A stretch of DNA of 64,000 nucleotides from Cytophagales bacterium (GTDB lineage Bacteria; Bacteroidota; Bacteroidia; Cytophagales; UBA9547). A program made the translations under genes and the position numbers. The stretch lies in the NCBI GenBank assembly GCA_013297755.1, contig JAAFIH010000004.1:62001-126000 (forward strand), given 5' to 3'. Below, in pieces: positions 1 through 8,135 of the stretch. The notes beneath the pieces were generated by a model. It worked only from the letters and a program-made list of their open reading frames with translations, was not told the origin of the DNA and searched no databases. The stretch's first letter is position 1. The number at the start of each line of letters is the position of its first letter.

Positions 1-1
1 T

Positions 2-304
2 TCAGGTAGTTTTATGTTGGCAATAAACCAATATGTACAAGAATATTTGCAATTGCCTGTTTTAGATAAAAAATTCGGAGAAATGGCAGATGGTACTCGC
101 CTAGAGTGTGATGTGGTTGGGCCAGTAGAATTGAAATTTAAAAACAGAAGTACTACATGTAGGGCTATGGTTTTGCTAGGTGATGCAGAAGTACTTTTAG
201 GTGCAATCCCTATGGAGGATTTAGATGTAATATTGCATCCTTTAAGACAAGAATTAATGGTAAATCCAGAACATCCAACAATGGCTGTTACAAAATTAAA
301 GTAA
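2..304 (+). CDS. Retropepsin-like (clan AA) aspartic protease, 5' end missing
   Basis: The frame is open from the first base, so the gene begins outside the window. The first readable codons give S-G-S, and the one base before them is a T, as in an Asp codon (GAT). This fits a D-S-G-S catalytic motif cut by the window edge. The visible part has the usual retropepsin-like layout: a beta-rich stretch, then LLGAIPMEDLDVILHP, which resembles the G-x-P-x-E/D-L-D segment near the second half of these small proteases, and a C-terminal N-P-E-H-P. It ends 41 bases before the porP/sprF-like gene in the same direction, so co-transcription is likely. The family call is from motif pattern only; the aspartate itself is inferred. 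Confidence 0.6.
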   Translation, partial: SGSFMLAINQYVQEYLQLPVLDKKFGEMADGTRLECDVVGPVELKFKNRSTTCRAMVLLGDAEVLLGAIPMEDLDVILHPLRQELMVNPEHPTMAVTKLK

Positions 305-345
305 TAATATTTAACAATTATAATTAAAAAATTATCGTAAATCCC

Positions 346-1290
346 ATGAAAAATAAACTTAAAAACAGTTTTCTATTACTAATATTGACAAGTACTTTGT
401 ATGCCCAAGAATTGCCTCACTTCAATTCTTACATGTTCAATCAATTTTTGTACAATCCTGCCAGTGGTGGCATGTACGATGCCGATTTCAATGCTAGCGT
501 AGGCAGTAGGTTGCAATGGGCAGGCACGGATGGAGCACCTATTACTGGTTTTGCTTGGGCTGATCATAGATTCAAAAAAAATTCTATGTCTGTTGGTGTA
601 ATGGCCATTTATGATAGCTATGGTGCTAGGTCAAATACCGAATTTGCTGGGAATTTTACTTATATCTTACGACTTACCAATAAATTAAAACTGTCTTTTG
701 GTTTGCGTGCAGGTTTTGGTTCTTATGGTTTTGATGGTTCTAAACTTACCGTTTTTGATACAGACGATCCACTAGCTATGAGTTATCGCAACAATTATCC
801 TAAGTTTGGGGGTGGGGTTCAGTTGTATGGTCGTAAATTTTATGTAAGTCTTGGCTTCCCCGATTTAGCGGCAATTGGAGCCAAAGCCTCGCCAGCAGAC
901 GTTGATAAAAACTTTTTTCAAAAAAATAAAAACTTTTCACTTTTAGGGGGCTACAGATTTAAGATTAGTGATGGTTTTGGACTATATCCTAATGCCAAAT
1001 TACATTATTTTCCAGGAAATATCAATAGTTCTGTACGAGCAGATGTTTCTTTATTAGTAGAAATTACGGATTATTTTTGGGCAGGTGCCAATTATGGAAG
1101 TCTAGGAAATGCAGCCCTCATGGCAGGTACTTTTATCAGTAGTAGATTTAGATTTATGTATGCTTACGAGTTTTATGCTAAATCAAAAGCCATTCGAGGT
1201 GTTGCTTTCAATGTACACGAGATAAATTTGATGGTTCAATTAGATGATTTGTTTGCAAGAAAAAGCAAAGAAGTTATAGTTACAGAATAG
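346..1290 (+). CDS. PorP/SprF family type IX secretion system outer-membrane protein
   Basis: This 314-residue protein has a Sec signal peptide (about residues 1-20, ending YAQ) followed by the family's typical start, Q-x-P-H-F-N-S-Y-M-F-N-Q-F-L-Y-N-P-A. The rest is a series of amphipathic beta strands ending in a short tail, as expected of a barrel of about 14 strands. PorP/SprF proteins are Bacteroidetes-specific; members work in the type IX secretion and gliding machinery or as anchors for secreted adhesins. The length is normal for the family. It lies between the aspartic protease (41 bases upstream) and the TPR-CHAT gene (32 bases downstream), which suggests one operon. The specific role is not visible from sequence. 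Confidence 0.88.
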   Translation: MKNKLKNSFLLLILTSTLYAQELPHFNSYMFNQFLYNPASGGMYDADFNASVGSRLQWAGTDGAPITGFAWADHRFKKNSMSVGVMAIYDSYGARSNTEFAGNFTYILRLTNKLKLSFGLRAGFGSYGFDGSKLTVFDTDDPLAMSYRNNYPKFGGGVQLYGRKFYVSLGFPDLAAIGAKASPADVDKNFFQKNKNFSLLGGYRFKISDGFGLYPNAKLHYFPGNINSSVRADVSLLVEITDYFWAGANYGSLGNAALMAGTFISSRFRFMYAYEFYAKSKAIRGVAFNVHEINLMVQLDDLFARKSKEVIVTE

Positions 1291-1322
1291 CTTTTTATTT
1301 ACTAAATCTTACAACCCTTTCG

Positions 1323-4300
1323 ATGAAAACAAAATTATTATTTCTAACCTTTATTTTTTCATTTCTTACATCTTTTTGTAATATAGATGAGTCCAATTTT
1401 GCCATGATTAAAGACTTAATTGATCAAGGTGAATACGAAGAAGCTTTGCGAGTGGGCAATAACTTTTATGATAATTTTAAAGAAAAGCAACCAGAAATGG
1501 CTGTTATTTCAGCTTCTTTGATGGCTAAAGCTGCCTATTTATGGTATAACTTTAATCAATCTGACGTACATTTTAATAAAGCTTTGAAACTATGGGAAAA
1601 AATTGATTCTATATCAACCGAAAAATATGTTTCAGGTGTTTATCTTGCCGAATCGGCACTTCGTAGAAACGATGTAGATAAATCAGTAGAAATCCTAAAC
1701 AAATTGAAAGGTTTTAATGCTGTTTCCCCAAGATATATCATATTTCATGACTTTTTACAAGTGGAATGTGTAAGCCATATTGGAGAATTTGAACAAGCAT
1801 TAAATCAACTTGAAAACCTTAAAATTGAAATTGAAAAAATATCTATTTCTTACAAACCAACATATTTCAAATTAATGTTTGATTGGCATCTTCTGACAGC
1901 TCAAGTACTTCAAAAATACGGAAATTGGCCTTTGGCAGACACCAATATAAGAAAAATGAAAACAATAGCTCTTGAAGGCCAACTTAATTCAGGTTTTCAC
2001 AAATACTCCATTAATTTGATGGAAGCTGTTATGGCCTATGAAAAATCAAATTTTGAAAAAGCCTCTATAAAATACCTTGATGCTTTCAACTCTTTACAAG
2101 CAAATGAAGAGGAGTATAGAAAATACGAAAGTTTAAAAATGGCATCCATTTCGGCCTTAAAAGCTGGTTCTTATTCTGAATTTAAAAAACTTTTTCGTAG
2201 AACAGATATGCTTTCTTTTCGTAAAGCTGGTCGATTACAATTATTTAGACCTTCTGTGGCTTATCTCAAAATAATGGATTTGATGCACACCGGCCAGTAC
2301 AACTTAGCCATACAAAAATGCAATGAATCATTAAAAAGATTCAAATTTTTACCCAAAAGTTGCCCCTTTTTATATGACTTTAATGTACTAAAAGCTGAAG
2401 CCTCTGAATACGCAGGATTATTAAATGTATATGTTGCCCAGTTAGATACTTTAGAAATAATTACAGAGCAAAAATATGGTAAAAACTCAGTTCAATGGAA
2501 CTCTGCTAGATTAAGATATGCCGATTTTCAGGCAAAATATATGGGCAGTTTGTCGAAAGCTGCCGAATTGTATTCAAAACATTACTTTGGATATATATCA
2601 AAAAAATATTACCAATATTCACCTTATCTTTTACAAAATTTAGCTTCTTATGCAGAAATAAGTAGTTTACTAAACAAAAACGACTCATCTTACATTGCTT
2701 CGCAGTTAGGAATGAAAATTGCTAATAGAAATTTTGGCAGAAAGAGTGCTGAAAGTTACTTTTTTACATCTCAAAATGCCCTTTATGGTTTTAATATTGG
2801 CAAATATAAAGTAGCAATGGATACTGTGGCTAGCTCCAATTCTTTTGTAAGTAATACTAAAATTGACAAAAATCCATACTATATACATGCGCTTTTTACT
2901 CTTACAGAACTTAATCAATGGCTTGGTGAGTTTCAAAAATCAGACCAGTTGATATCAAAAGCTCAAGTTATAGTAAAAGCAACTGAAGATGCCAAATTTT
3001 ATGAAAAAGGCCTAGTACTTGATAATTTGGCTAGAAATTATATTTTTAATAGTAATTATTTGAGGGCCGAAAGAAATAACAAATCTGCAATTAATCTCAA
3101 AAAACCAGTAGTATTTGAAAATGGATACATGATGCTGACTTCTTATTTGGATAAAATCAACCTTAAAGTAAGAAAAGGAGAGTTAAAAGACGCAAATACT
3201 GCTATAGAATTAACAGAAAAAGTAATGCCAATGTATTTTCCTGTGGAATCTAAACCAAATGCAATTTTTTTGTTTTACAAGGCTCAATATTTTGCGGCAA
3301 TAGCTGATTATAAAAAAGCACGTGAAGCACTACAAAGTTCTATACAAATTCACATCAATATATATGGCATTAATCATGTAAGACTAGCACCACTTTATAC
3401 TGAACTAGCTCAATTAACATTGAGCGAAAATTCTAAAAATGTAAGCGAAGCTGATAATTTATATGAAAAAGCTAAAAAAATTGTAGAAAATACACTTGGT
3501 ACACAAAATCCAACCTATGCCAATTTATTGGTTAAACAAGCTATTTTATTATCCGAAAATGCCAGTTACGATAAAGCTTTTGGAAATTTACAAACTGCCG
3601 AAAAATTTTGGACTTCAAAAATGGGGGCTCAAAATACTTATGTGGCTGAAATCAATTACATTAGAGGTAATACATACTATAAACAAAAAAATTATTCTCA
3701 ATCCCAAAAATATTACCAAACAGCTGCAGAGCAATATGGTAATATTTTCAATAAAACTCATATCGGCTACCTAAGTGCCAACACTGGTATTGCAAAAGTG
3801 GCTTATATGAATAAAGATGCTGCTAAGGCTTGTGCTATCATGGAGCCTGTTTTAGAGGCCAGACTGAAATTTACTGACAACAATTTCCCGATCATGTCAT
3901 TTAGCCAAAAAACTGGTTTTTGGACTCTTTTCAAAGAAGAGTTTGAATTTTATAATGCTGTTGCATACGAATTGTTTAATACAAAAAAGGATGTATCTAA
4001 AACATCACAAATGTACAATTATGCTCTAAAAACGAAAGGTTTACTATTAAATTCTGATGCTAAGATTAGAAGACAAGTTTTCCAATCTGGCGATTCTACG
4101 TTAATTGCAAATTTTAACGCTTGGCTCGAAACAAAAGAATATTTTTCTTTGATAAGCTCTTACTCAAATGCTCAGTTGGAAGAAGAAAAAATTGATCTTT
4201 TGAAAGTCGAAACTGAATTACTTGATTTAGAGAAAAAAATTAATTCTAAAACAAATAATAGTCTTGGTAGCAACACTGATATAACTTGGTTAGATATTAA

Positions 4301-5456
4301 AAATGTATTACAACCAAGCAATATGGCCATAGAAATGATTAGATTTAGGCATTTTAATCATACTTTTACTGATACTGCACGATATCTAGGATTGATAATT
4401 GATCAAAAAACTAAATTAGCACCAGATGCAGTTGTTTTGGAAAATGGCAAAAAAATGGAAAAAGGATTTTTAAATTATTACAGAAATGCTACTATTTCAA
4501 GATCTGATGATGAGAATTCATATCAAGCTTTTTTCGAGCCATTAAAAGCTAAAATACCTGATGGTTATACTGTATTTTTTGCTAGTGAAGGTGTTTATTC
4601 GCAATTAAATATAGAAATGTTGTATAATACTGCAACTAAAAAATATGCTTTAGAAAGTAATGCTTTCGTTTTTGTAACAAATACAAGAGACTTGATTCCG
4701 TCTGAAAATAGCAAACAAAATAATAAAATCGCTCAAGAATATTACCTTTATGGTAATCCACAATTTTATCTAGGTAACGATGTGGCAGAAAAAGATAAAT
4801 CTGTGCCTTCGTTGTATGGAGCCGAAAAAGAAGTTAATCAAATTGCAGAATTATTGAAAAAAGCAGGTAAAAATACAACACACATTATTGGCAAAGATAT
4901 TAGTGAAGATACTGTCAAATCTCTCAACAGCCCTACAGTTTTGCATGTTTCTACACATGGTTTTTTTATGGAACGTAAAAAAGGTGGCAATGAAATTGTA
5001 AATAACCCTATGTTGAACTCTGGTTTGATGCTGGCTGGTTCTGGTGATATTATGCAACATTCTGATACTTATATAAACCAAAAACCAGGTATTCTTACTG
5101 CTAGTGAGGTTATGGATTTGAATTTTACTAACACCAATTTGGTTGTGTTGAGTGCCTGCGAAACTGGTCGTGGTCAAATTGAAGTAGGAGAGGGCGTTTT
5201 TGGATTGCAACGTGCTTTTTTGGTTGCTGGTGCTAAATCTATTATTTTGAGTTTATTTAAAGTTGATGACGATGCTACTCAACTGTTGATGACAAAGTTT
5301 TATGATAAGTTTCTTACCAATGGTGGCGATTATCGCAAAGCATTTAGAGAAGCCAAATACGAACTCAGAAATAGCGAAAAATTTACTTCTCCTGTATATT
5401 GGGGTGCTTTTGTGATGATAGAAGGTCAGCAACAAGCTGGTAAAAACGTACAATAA
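1323..5456 (+). CDS. TPR-repeat protein with C-terminal CHAT (caspase-like) protease domain
   Basis: The 1377-residue protein has an N-terminal hydrophobic signal-like segment (residues 1-20), about 850 residues of TPR-like helical repeats, a charged helical linker and a CHAT domain from about residue 1010. The caspase-type dyad is visible: His1212 in V-S-T-H-G-F-F and Cys1279 in L-S-A-C-E-T-G, followed by the E-G-V-F-G-L-Q-R-A-F motif. CHAT domains are clan CD cysteine peptidases or their relatives, often controlled by attached repeat domains. The signal segment suggests an extracytoplasmic location, though the cysteine at residue 19 does not fit a lipobox. A second, longer CHAT protein is encoded at 13,828. 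Substrate unknown. Confidence 0.85.
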   Translation: MKTKLLFLTFIFSFLTSFCNIDESNFAMIKDLIDQGEYEEALRVGNNFYDNFKEKQPEMAVISASLMAKAAYLWYNFNQSDVHFNKALKLWEKIDSISTEKYVSGVYLAESALRRNDVDKSVEILNKLKGFNAVSPRYIIFHDFLQVECVSHIGEFEQALNQLENLKIEIEKISISYKPTYFKLMFDWHLLTAQVLQKYGNWPLADTNIRKMKTIALEGQLNSGFHKYSINLMEAVMAYEKSNFEKASIKYLDAFNSLQANEEEYRKYESLKMASISALKAGSYSEFKKLFRRTDMLSFRKAGRLQLFRPSVAYLKIMDLMHTGQYNLAIQKCNESLKRFKFLPKSCPFLYDFNVLKAEASEYAGLLNVYVAQLDTLEIITEQKYGKNSVQWNSARLRYADFQAKYMGSLSKAAELYSKHYFGYISKKYYQYSPYLLQNLASYAEISSLLNKNDSSYIASQLGMKIANRNFGRKSAESYFFTSQNALYGFNIGKYKVAMDTVASSNSFVSNTKIDKNPYYIHALFTLTELNQWLGEFQKSDQLISKAQVIVKATEDAKFYEKGLVLDNLARNYIFNSNYLRAERNNKSAINLKKPVVFENGYMMLTSYLDKINLKVRKGELKDANTAIELTEKVMPMYFPVESKPNAIFLFYKAQYFAAIADYKKAREALQSSIQIHINIYGINHVRLAPLYTELAQLTLSENSKNVSEADNLYEKAKKIVENTLGTQNPTYANLLVKQAILLSENASYDKAFGNLQTAEKFWTSKMGAQNTYVAEINYIRGNTYYKQKNYSQSQKYYQTAAEQYGNIFNKTHIGYLSANTGIAKVAYMNKDAAKACAIMEPVLEARLKFTDNNFPIMSFSQKTGFWTLFKEEFEFYNAVAYELFNTKKDVSKTSQMYNYALKTKGLLLNSDAKIRRQVFQSGDSTLIANFNAWLETKEYFSLISSYSNAQLEEEKIDLLKVETELLDLEKKINSKTNNSLGSNTDITWLDIKNVLQPSNMAIEMIRFRHFNHTFTDTARYLGLIIDQKTKLAPDAVVLENGKKMEKGFLNYYRNATISRSDDENSYQAFFEPLKAKIPDGYTVFFASEGVYSQLNIEMLYNTATKKYALESNAFVFVTNTRDLIPSENSKQNNKIAQEYYLYGNPQFYLGNDVAEKDKSVPSLYGAEKEVNQIAELLKKAGKNTTHIIGKDISEDTVKSLNSPTVLHVSTHGFFMERKKGGNEIVNNPMLNSGLMLAGSGDIMQHSDTYINQKPGILTASEVMDLNFTNTNLVVLSACETGRGQIEVGEGVFGLQRAFLVAGAKSIILSLFKVDDDATQLLMTKFYDKFLTNGGDYRKAFREAKYELRNSEKFTSPVYWGAFVMIEGQQQAGKNVQ

Positions 5457-5514
5457 TATTTCTTTTTTGATTTCTTATTTTTAATAGTACATTTGTTCAA
5501 TTATTTATTTTAAT

Positions 5515-6816
5515 TTGAAAAAAGTATTATTTATTACTTATTACTGGCCTCCTTCAGGTGGTTCTGGCGTACAACGACCACTCAAATTTGTAAAATATTT
5601 ACAATCTTTTGGCTGGCAACCTATTGTTTATACCGTTGAGAATGGAGAATTTCCTGAAACTGATTTTTCTTTGTTGAACGAAATTCCCGAAAATATTACT
5701 GTACTCAAAAAATCAATTTTTGAACCCTTTTCTTTTTATAAATGGTTTACAGGAAAGAAAAAAGATTTTAAATTAGTAGCAGGATACGTTAATCAAAAAA
5801 AATCAACTTCATTTTTAGAAAAAATAGCCATGTGGATAAGAAGTAATATTTTTATCCCTGATGCTAGAATGTTTTGGATAAAACCTTCCATTCATTATAT
5901 CGATAAATGGCTCAAAACCAACAAAGTAGATGCCATAATCACTACTGGGCCACCACACTCTGTTTTACTGATTGGTCTTGGTATAAAACAAAAACATAAA
6001 TTGCCTTGGTTGGTAGATTTTAGAGATCCTTGGACTGAAATAGATTTTTATAAAGACCTAAATCTTACCAAATTTGCTGATAAAGAACATAAAAAATTAG
6101 AAATACAAGTCCTTCAACTGGCCGATAAAGTTGTATGCGTAAGCCCAGATTGGGGACAAGGTTTGGCTCGCATTGGTAATAGACAAATTAATTATATTTC
6201 TAATGGATTTGACGAACAAGACATTCATGCAGAAATTTTGGTCAACCTAGACCCAAAATTTAGTATAGTACATATTGGTATGATGGGTAAAAGTCGTAAT
6301 CATGAAGTTTTTTGGCAAGCTATTTCAGAATTGATCATTGAAAATGAATCTTTTGAGAAAGATGTAGAAATAAAATTATATGGAAAATGTGATGTATCGG
6401 TAGCTCAAAGTATTGCATCAAATCAATTAGAAAATTATGCTAAAATTTTTGATTATGTACCTCATAATGAGATAGTTTATATTCAAAAATCTGCACAGGT
6501 GTTGTATCTTTCAGTGAATGAAACTGCCAATGCCAAAGGTATTTTGACAGGTAAGATTTATGAATATTTGGCAGTAAAAAGACCAATTTTGTGTATTGGT
6601 CCACCAGATGGAGAAGCTGCAAAAGTTGTTTTGGATTCTGGGGCTGGATTAGTTTCTGATTTTGGTGATAAAACAATGTTAAAATCCAATATTATCAATT
6701 TTTACAATAATTATAAAAATAAAATTACCTTTGAAGGAGGAAAAGATTTTGAGAAATATAGTAGAAAAAGCCAAACACAGCAACTGGCTCATTTGCTTGA
6801 TTTGATAACAAAATAA
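5515..6816 (+). CDS. Glycosyltransferase, GT4/GT1-like
   Basis: The 433-residue protein starts with F-I-T-Y-Y-W-P-P-S-G-G-S-G-V-Q-R-P, the N-terminal nucleotide-sugar transferase signature common in Bacteroidetes GT-B enzymes. The C-terminal half contains G-I-L-T-G-K-I-Y-E-Y-L-A-V-K-R-P-I-L, the donor-binding region of GT4-type enzymes. The predicted start is TTG; no in-frame ATG lies close by and homologs begin at this M-K-K-V-L-F position. It follows the TPR-CHAT gene by 58 bases and may be read from the same promoter. It probably transfers a sugar during polysaccharide or surface glycan synthesis in the cytoplasm; the acceptor cannot be told. Confidence 0.82.
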   Translation: MKKVLFITYYWPPSGGSGVQRPLKFVKYLQSFGWQPIVYTVENGEFPETDFSLLNEIPENITVLKKSIFEPFSFYKWFTGKKKDFKLVAGYVNQKKSTSFLEKIAMWIRSNIFIPDARMFWIKPSIHYIDKWLKTNKVDAIITTGPPHSVLLIGLGIKQKHKLPWLVDFRDPWTEIDFYKDLNLTKFADKEHKKLEIQVLQLADKVVCVSPDWGQGLARIGNRQINYISNGFDEQDIHAEILVNLDPKFSIVHIGMMGKSRNHEVFWQAISELIIENESFEKDVEIKLYGKCDVSVAQSIASNQLENYAKIFDYVPHNEIVYIQKSAQVLYLSVNETANAKGILTGKIYEYLAVKRPILCIGPPDGEAAKVVLDSGAGLVSDFGDKTMLKSNIINFYNNYKNKITFEGGKDFEKYSRKSQTQQLAHLLDLITK

Positions 6817-7063
6817 GATATTGTCCAAAAAAGTGTGTAAGCCTATATTATTATATTTTAGGATCTAACCGTAAATAGTAATATTCGATTGAAATTACAA
6901 ATTTACACATTTACTGAGTATTTAATTCATTCATAAAAGAAATGATTATTTTAAGTTATTAATAAACTCGAGCTTTGATGCCATGATGAAACACTATGGA
7001 GAAGTATAAAACGCTATACAGGCAAATGTAAAGTATCATCTAACAAATTGTAGATCAAGGATT
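6817..7063. other. AT-rich intergenic stretch
   Basis: No supported gene. At 6,825-6,845 there is a stretch resembling the outer end of a mutator-type insertion sequence (TTGTCCAAAAAAGTGTGTA). Around 6,968-7,050 a short reading frame broken by stops (C-H-D-E-T-L-W-R-S-I-K-R-Y-T-G-K) looks like decayed coding sequence. Neither is strong enough to name. It separates the glycosyltransferase from a gene that ends from the opposite direction. Confidence 0.3.
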
Positions 7064-7996
7064 TTATGTTTTGAGTTTACTTGCAGGTTTTACAAATAAT
7101 TTTTTATCTTTGAGATAAAATAGAAGCCAAACCCATGTAAAAAATGCCAACACAAAAGAAATCATTAAATCTTTAAAAAGTATATCCTTTACAACTTCGT
7201 TTGTTTGTAGTTCAGTAACTGATTGCTCTAAGGATAGCCCTTCTTGCATAAGTAAAGCAATTATTGTTATAAAATTGGCAATTAATATGCTTAGGATATT
7301 AGATAAAACAATTACATATTTTGTGAATTTACTATGTTGTCCTTTGAAATATTCATAACCTTTAATTCCAAGCAATGCTATTGCTATTGCCATTGCAGAA
7401 GCAAGTCTTTCTAAATAGACTGCCACTAAAACCCAAGCAATAATTGCTGGTATTGAAAAAATAACAGAGCCTATAAAGCCTGTCAAATAATTTTTTTCAC
7501 TTGAAAATTTTTCTCTTTCAATTTCGTAATAATTGTTTTCTATCTGTCTTAAACAAGAATTACATAATAATACACCATTATCATTTTGGTCATAATAATT
7601 GAAGTTATCCTTTGAACTACAATTATGACATTTATTCTGCTTGGGGATATTAAGTTTTGTAAAAAGTTCTATCAAAAAGTCAAACAACGAGTAAATAGTT
7701 TGACTTTTAGTATATGACCAAGTTTCGATGAATTGAATAAAAATACTGTTGTCTTCTATTTCAAAAGTTGTGAACTTTAATAATTTTTTGTTTGCATCTA
7801 GCTCAGTTTTAATTTGTAGTTTTTGTTCTTCTGTTAAGTTATCAACAGTTGCAATAATGTATTTGAATTGAGGGTTGTTTAGCAAACTTGCGTCACCTAT
7901 ATTGAAAAAATAGTCTTTATATAGACCAAATACACCATCATTTTTTGTATGCCAATCTAATTCTTTGGCTATTTTTTTTGCTTTAGGGAAAATCAT
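7064..7996 (-). CDS. Zinc-ribbon membrane protein of unknown function
   Basis: I do not recognise this 310-residue protein. The N-terminal 120 residues look soluble. A four-cysteine zinc ribbon follows (Cys123, Cys126, Cys145, Cys148 in C-H-N-C ... C-N-S-C). The second half carries four hydrophobic segments, roughly residues 172-195, 198-215, 226-250 and 276-295. The layout suggests an inner-membrane protein with a cytoplasmic metal-binding head. It is transcribed alone toward the glycosyltransferase gene and away from nothing related. The ATG start is preceded by an AT-rich leader without a clear Shine-Dalgarno, as is normal for Bacteroidetes. Confidence 0.6.
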   Translation of the reverse strand: MIFPKAKKIAKELDWHTKNDGVFGLYKDYFFNIGDASLLNNPQFKYIIATVDNLTEEQKLQIKTELDANKKLLKFTTFEIEDNSIFIQFIETWSYTKSQTIYSLFDFLIELFTKLNIPKQNKCHNCSSKDNFNYYDQNDNGVLLCNSCLRQIENNYYEIEREKFSSEKNYLTGFIGSVIFSIPAIIAWVLVAVYLERLASAMAIAIALLGIKGYEYFKGQHSKFTKYVIVLSNILSILIANFITIIALLMQEGLSLEQSVTELQTNEVVKDILFKDLMISFVLAFFTWVWLLFYLKDKKLFVKPASKLKT

Positions 7997-8135
7997 AATT
8001 TTTTATATTTACAGCATTGTTTTTTTAACATTGATCACAACTATTCTAATTAGCTTAATGAAGTAATTTATCTATCAATTAAATAATTATTGAAATTTTA
8101 AATTTTGTTATTTTAAGTTTAGCTTTCTCTTTTTA

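Noticed and set aside
6820-7055. Insertion-sequence end or transposase remnant after the glycosyltransferase gene
   Set aside because: Only a short resemblance to a mutator-type end and a frame broken by stops; no paired inverted repeat found.
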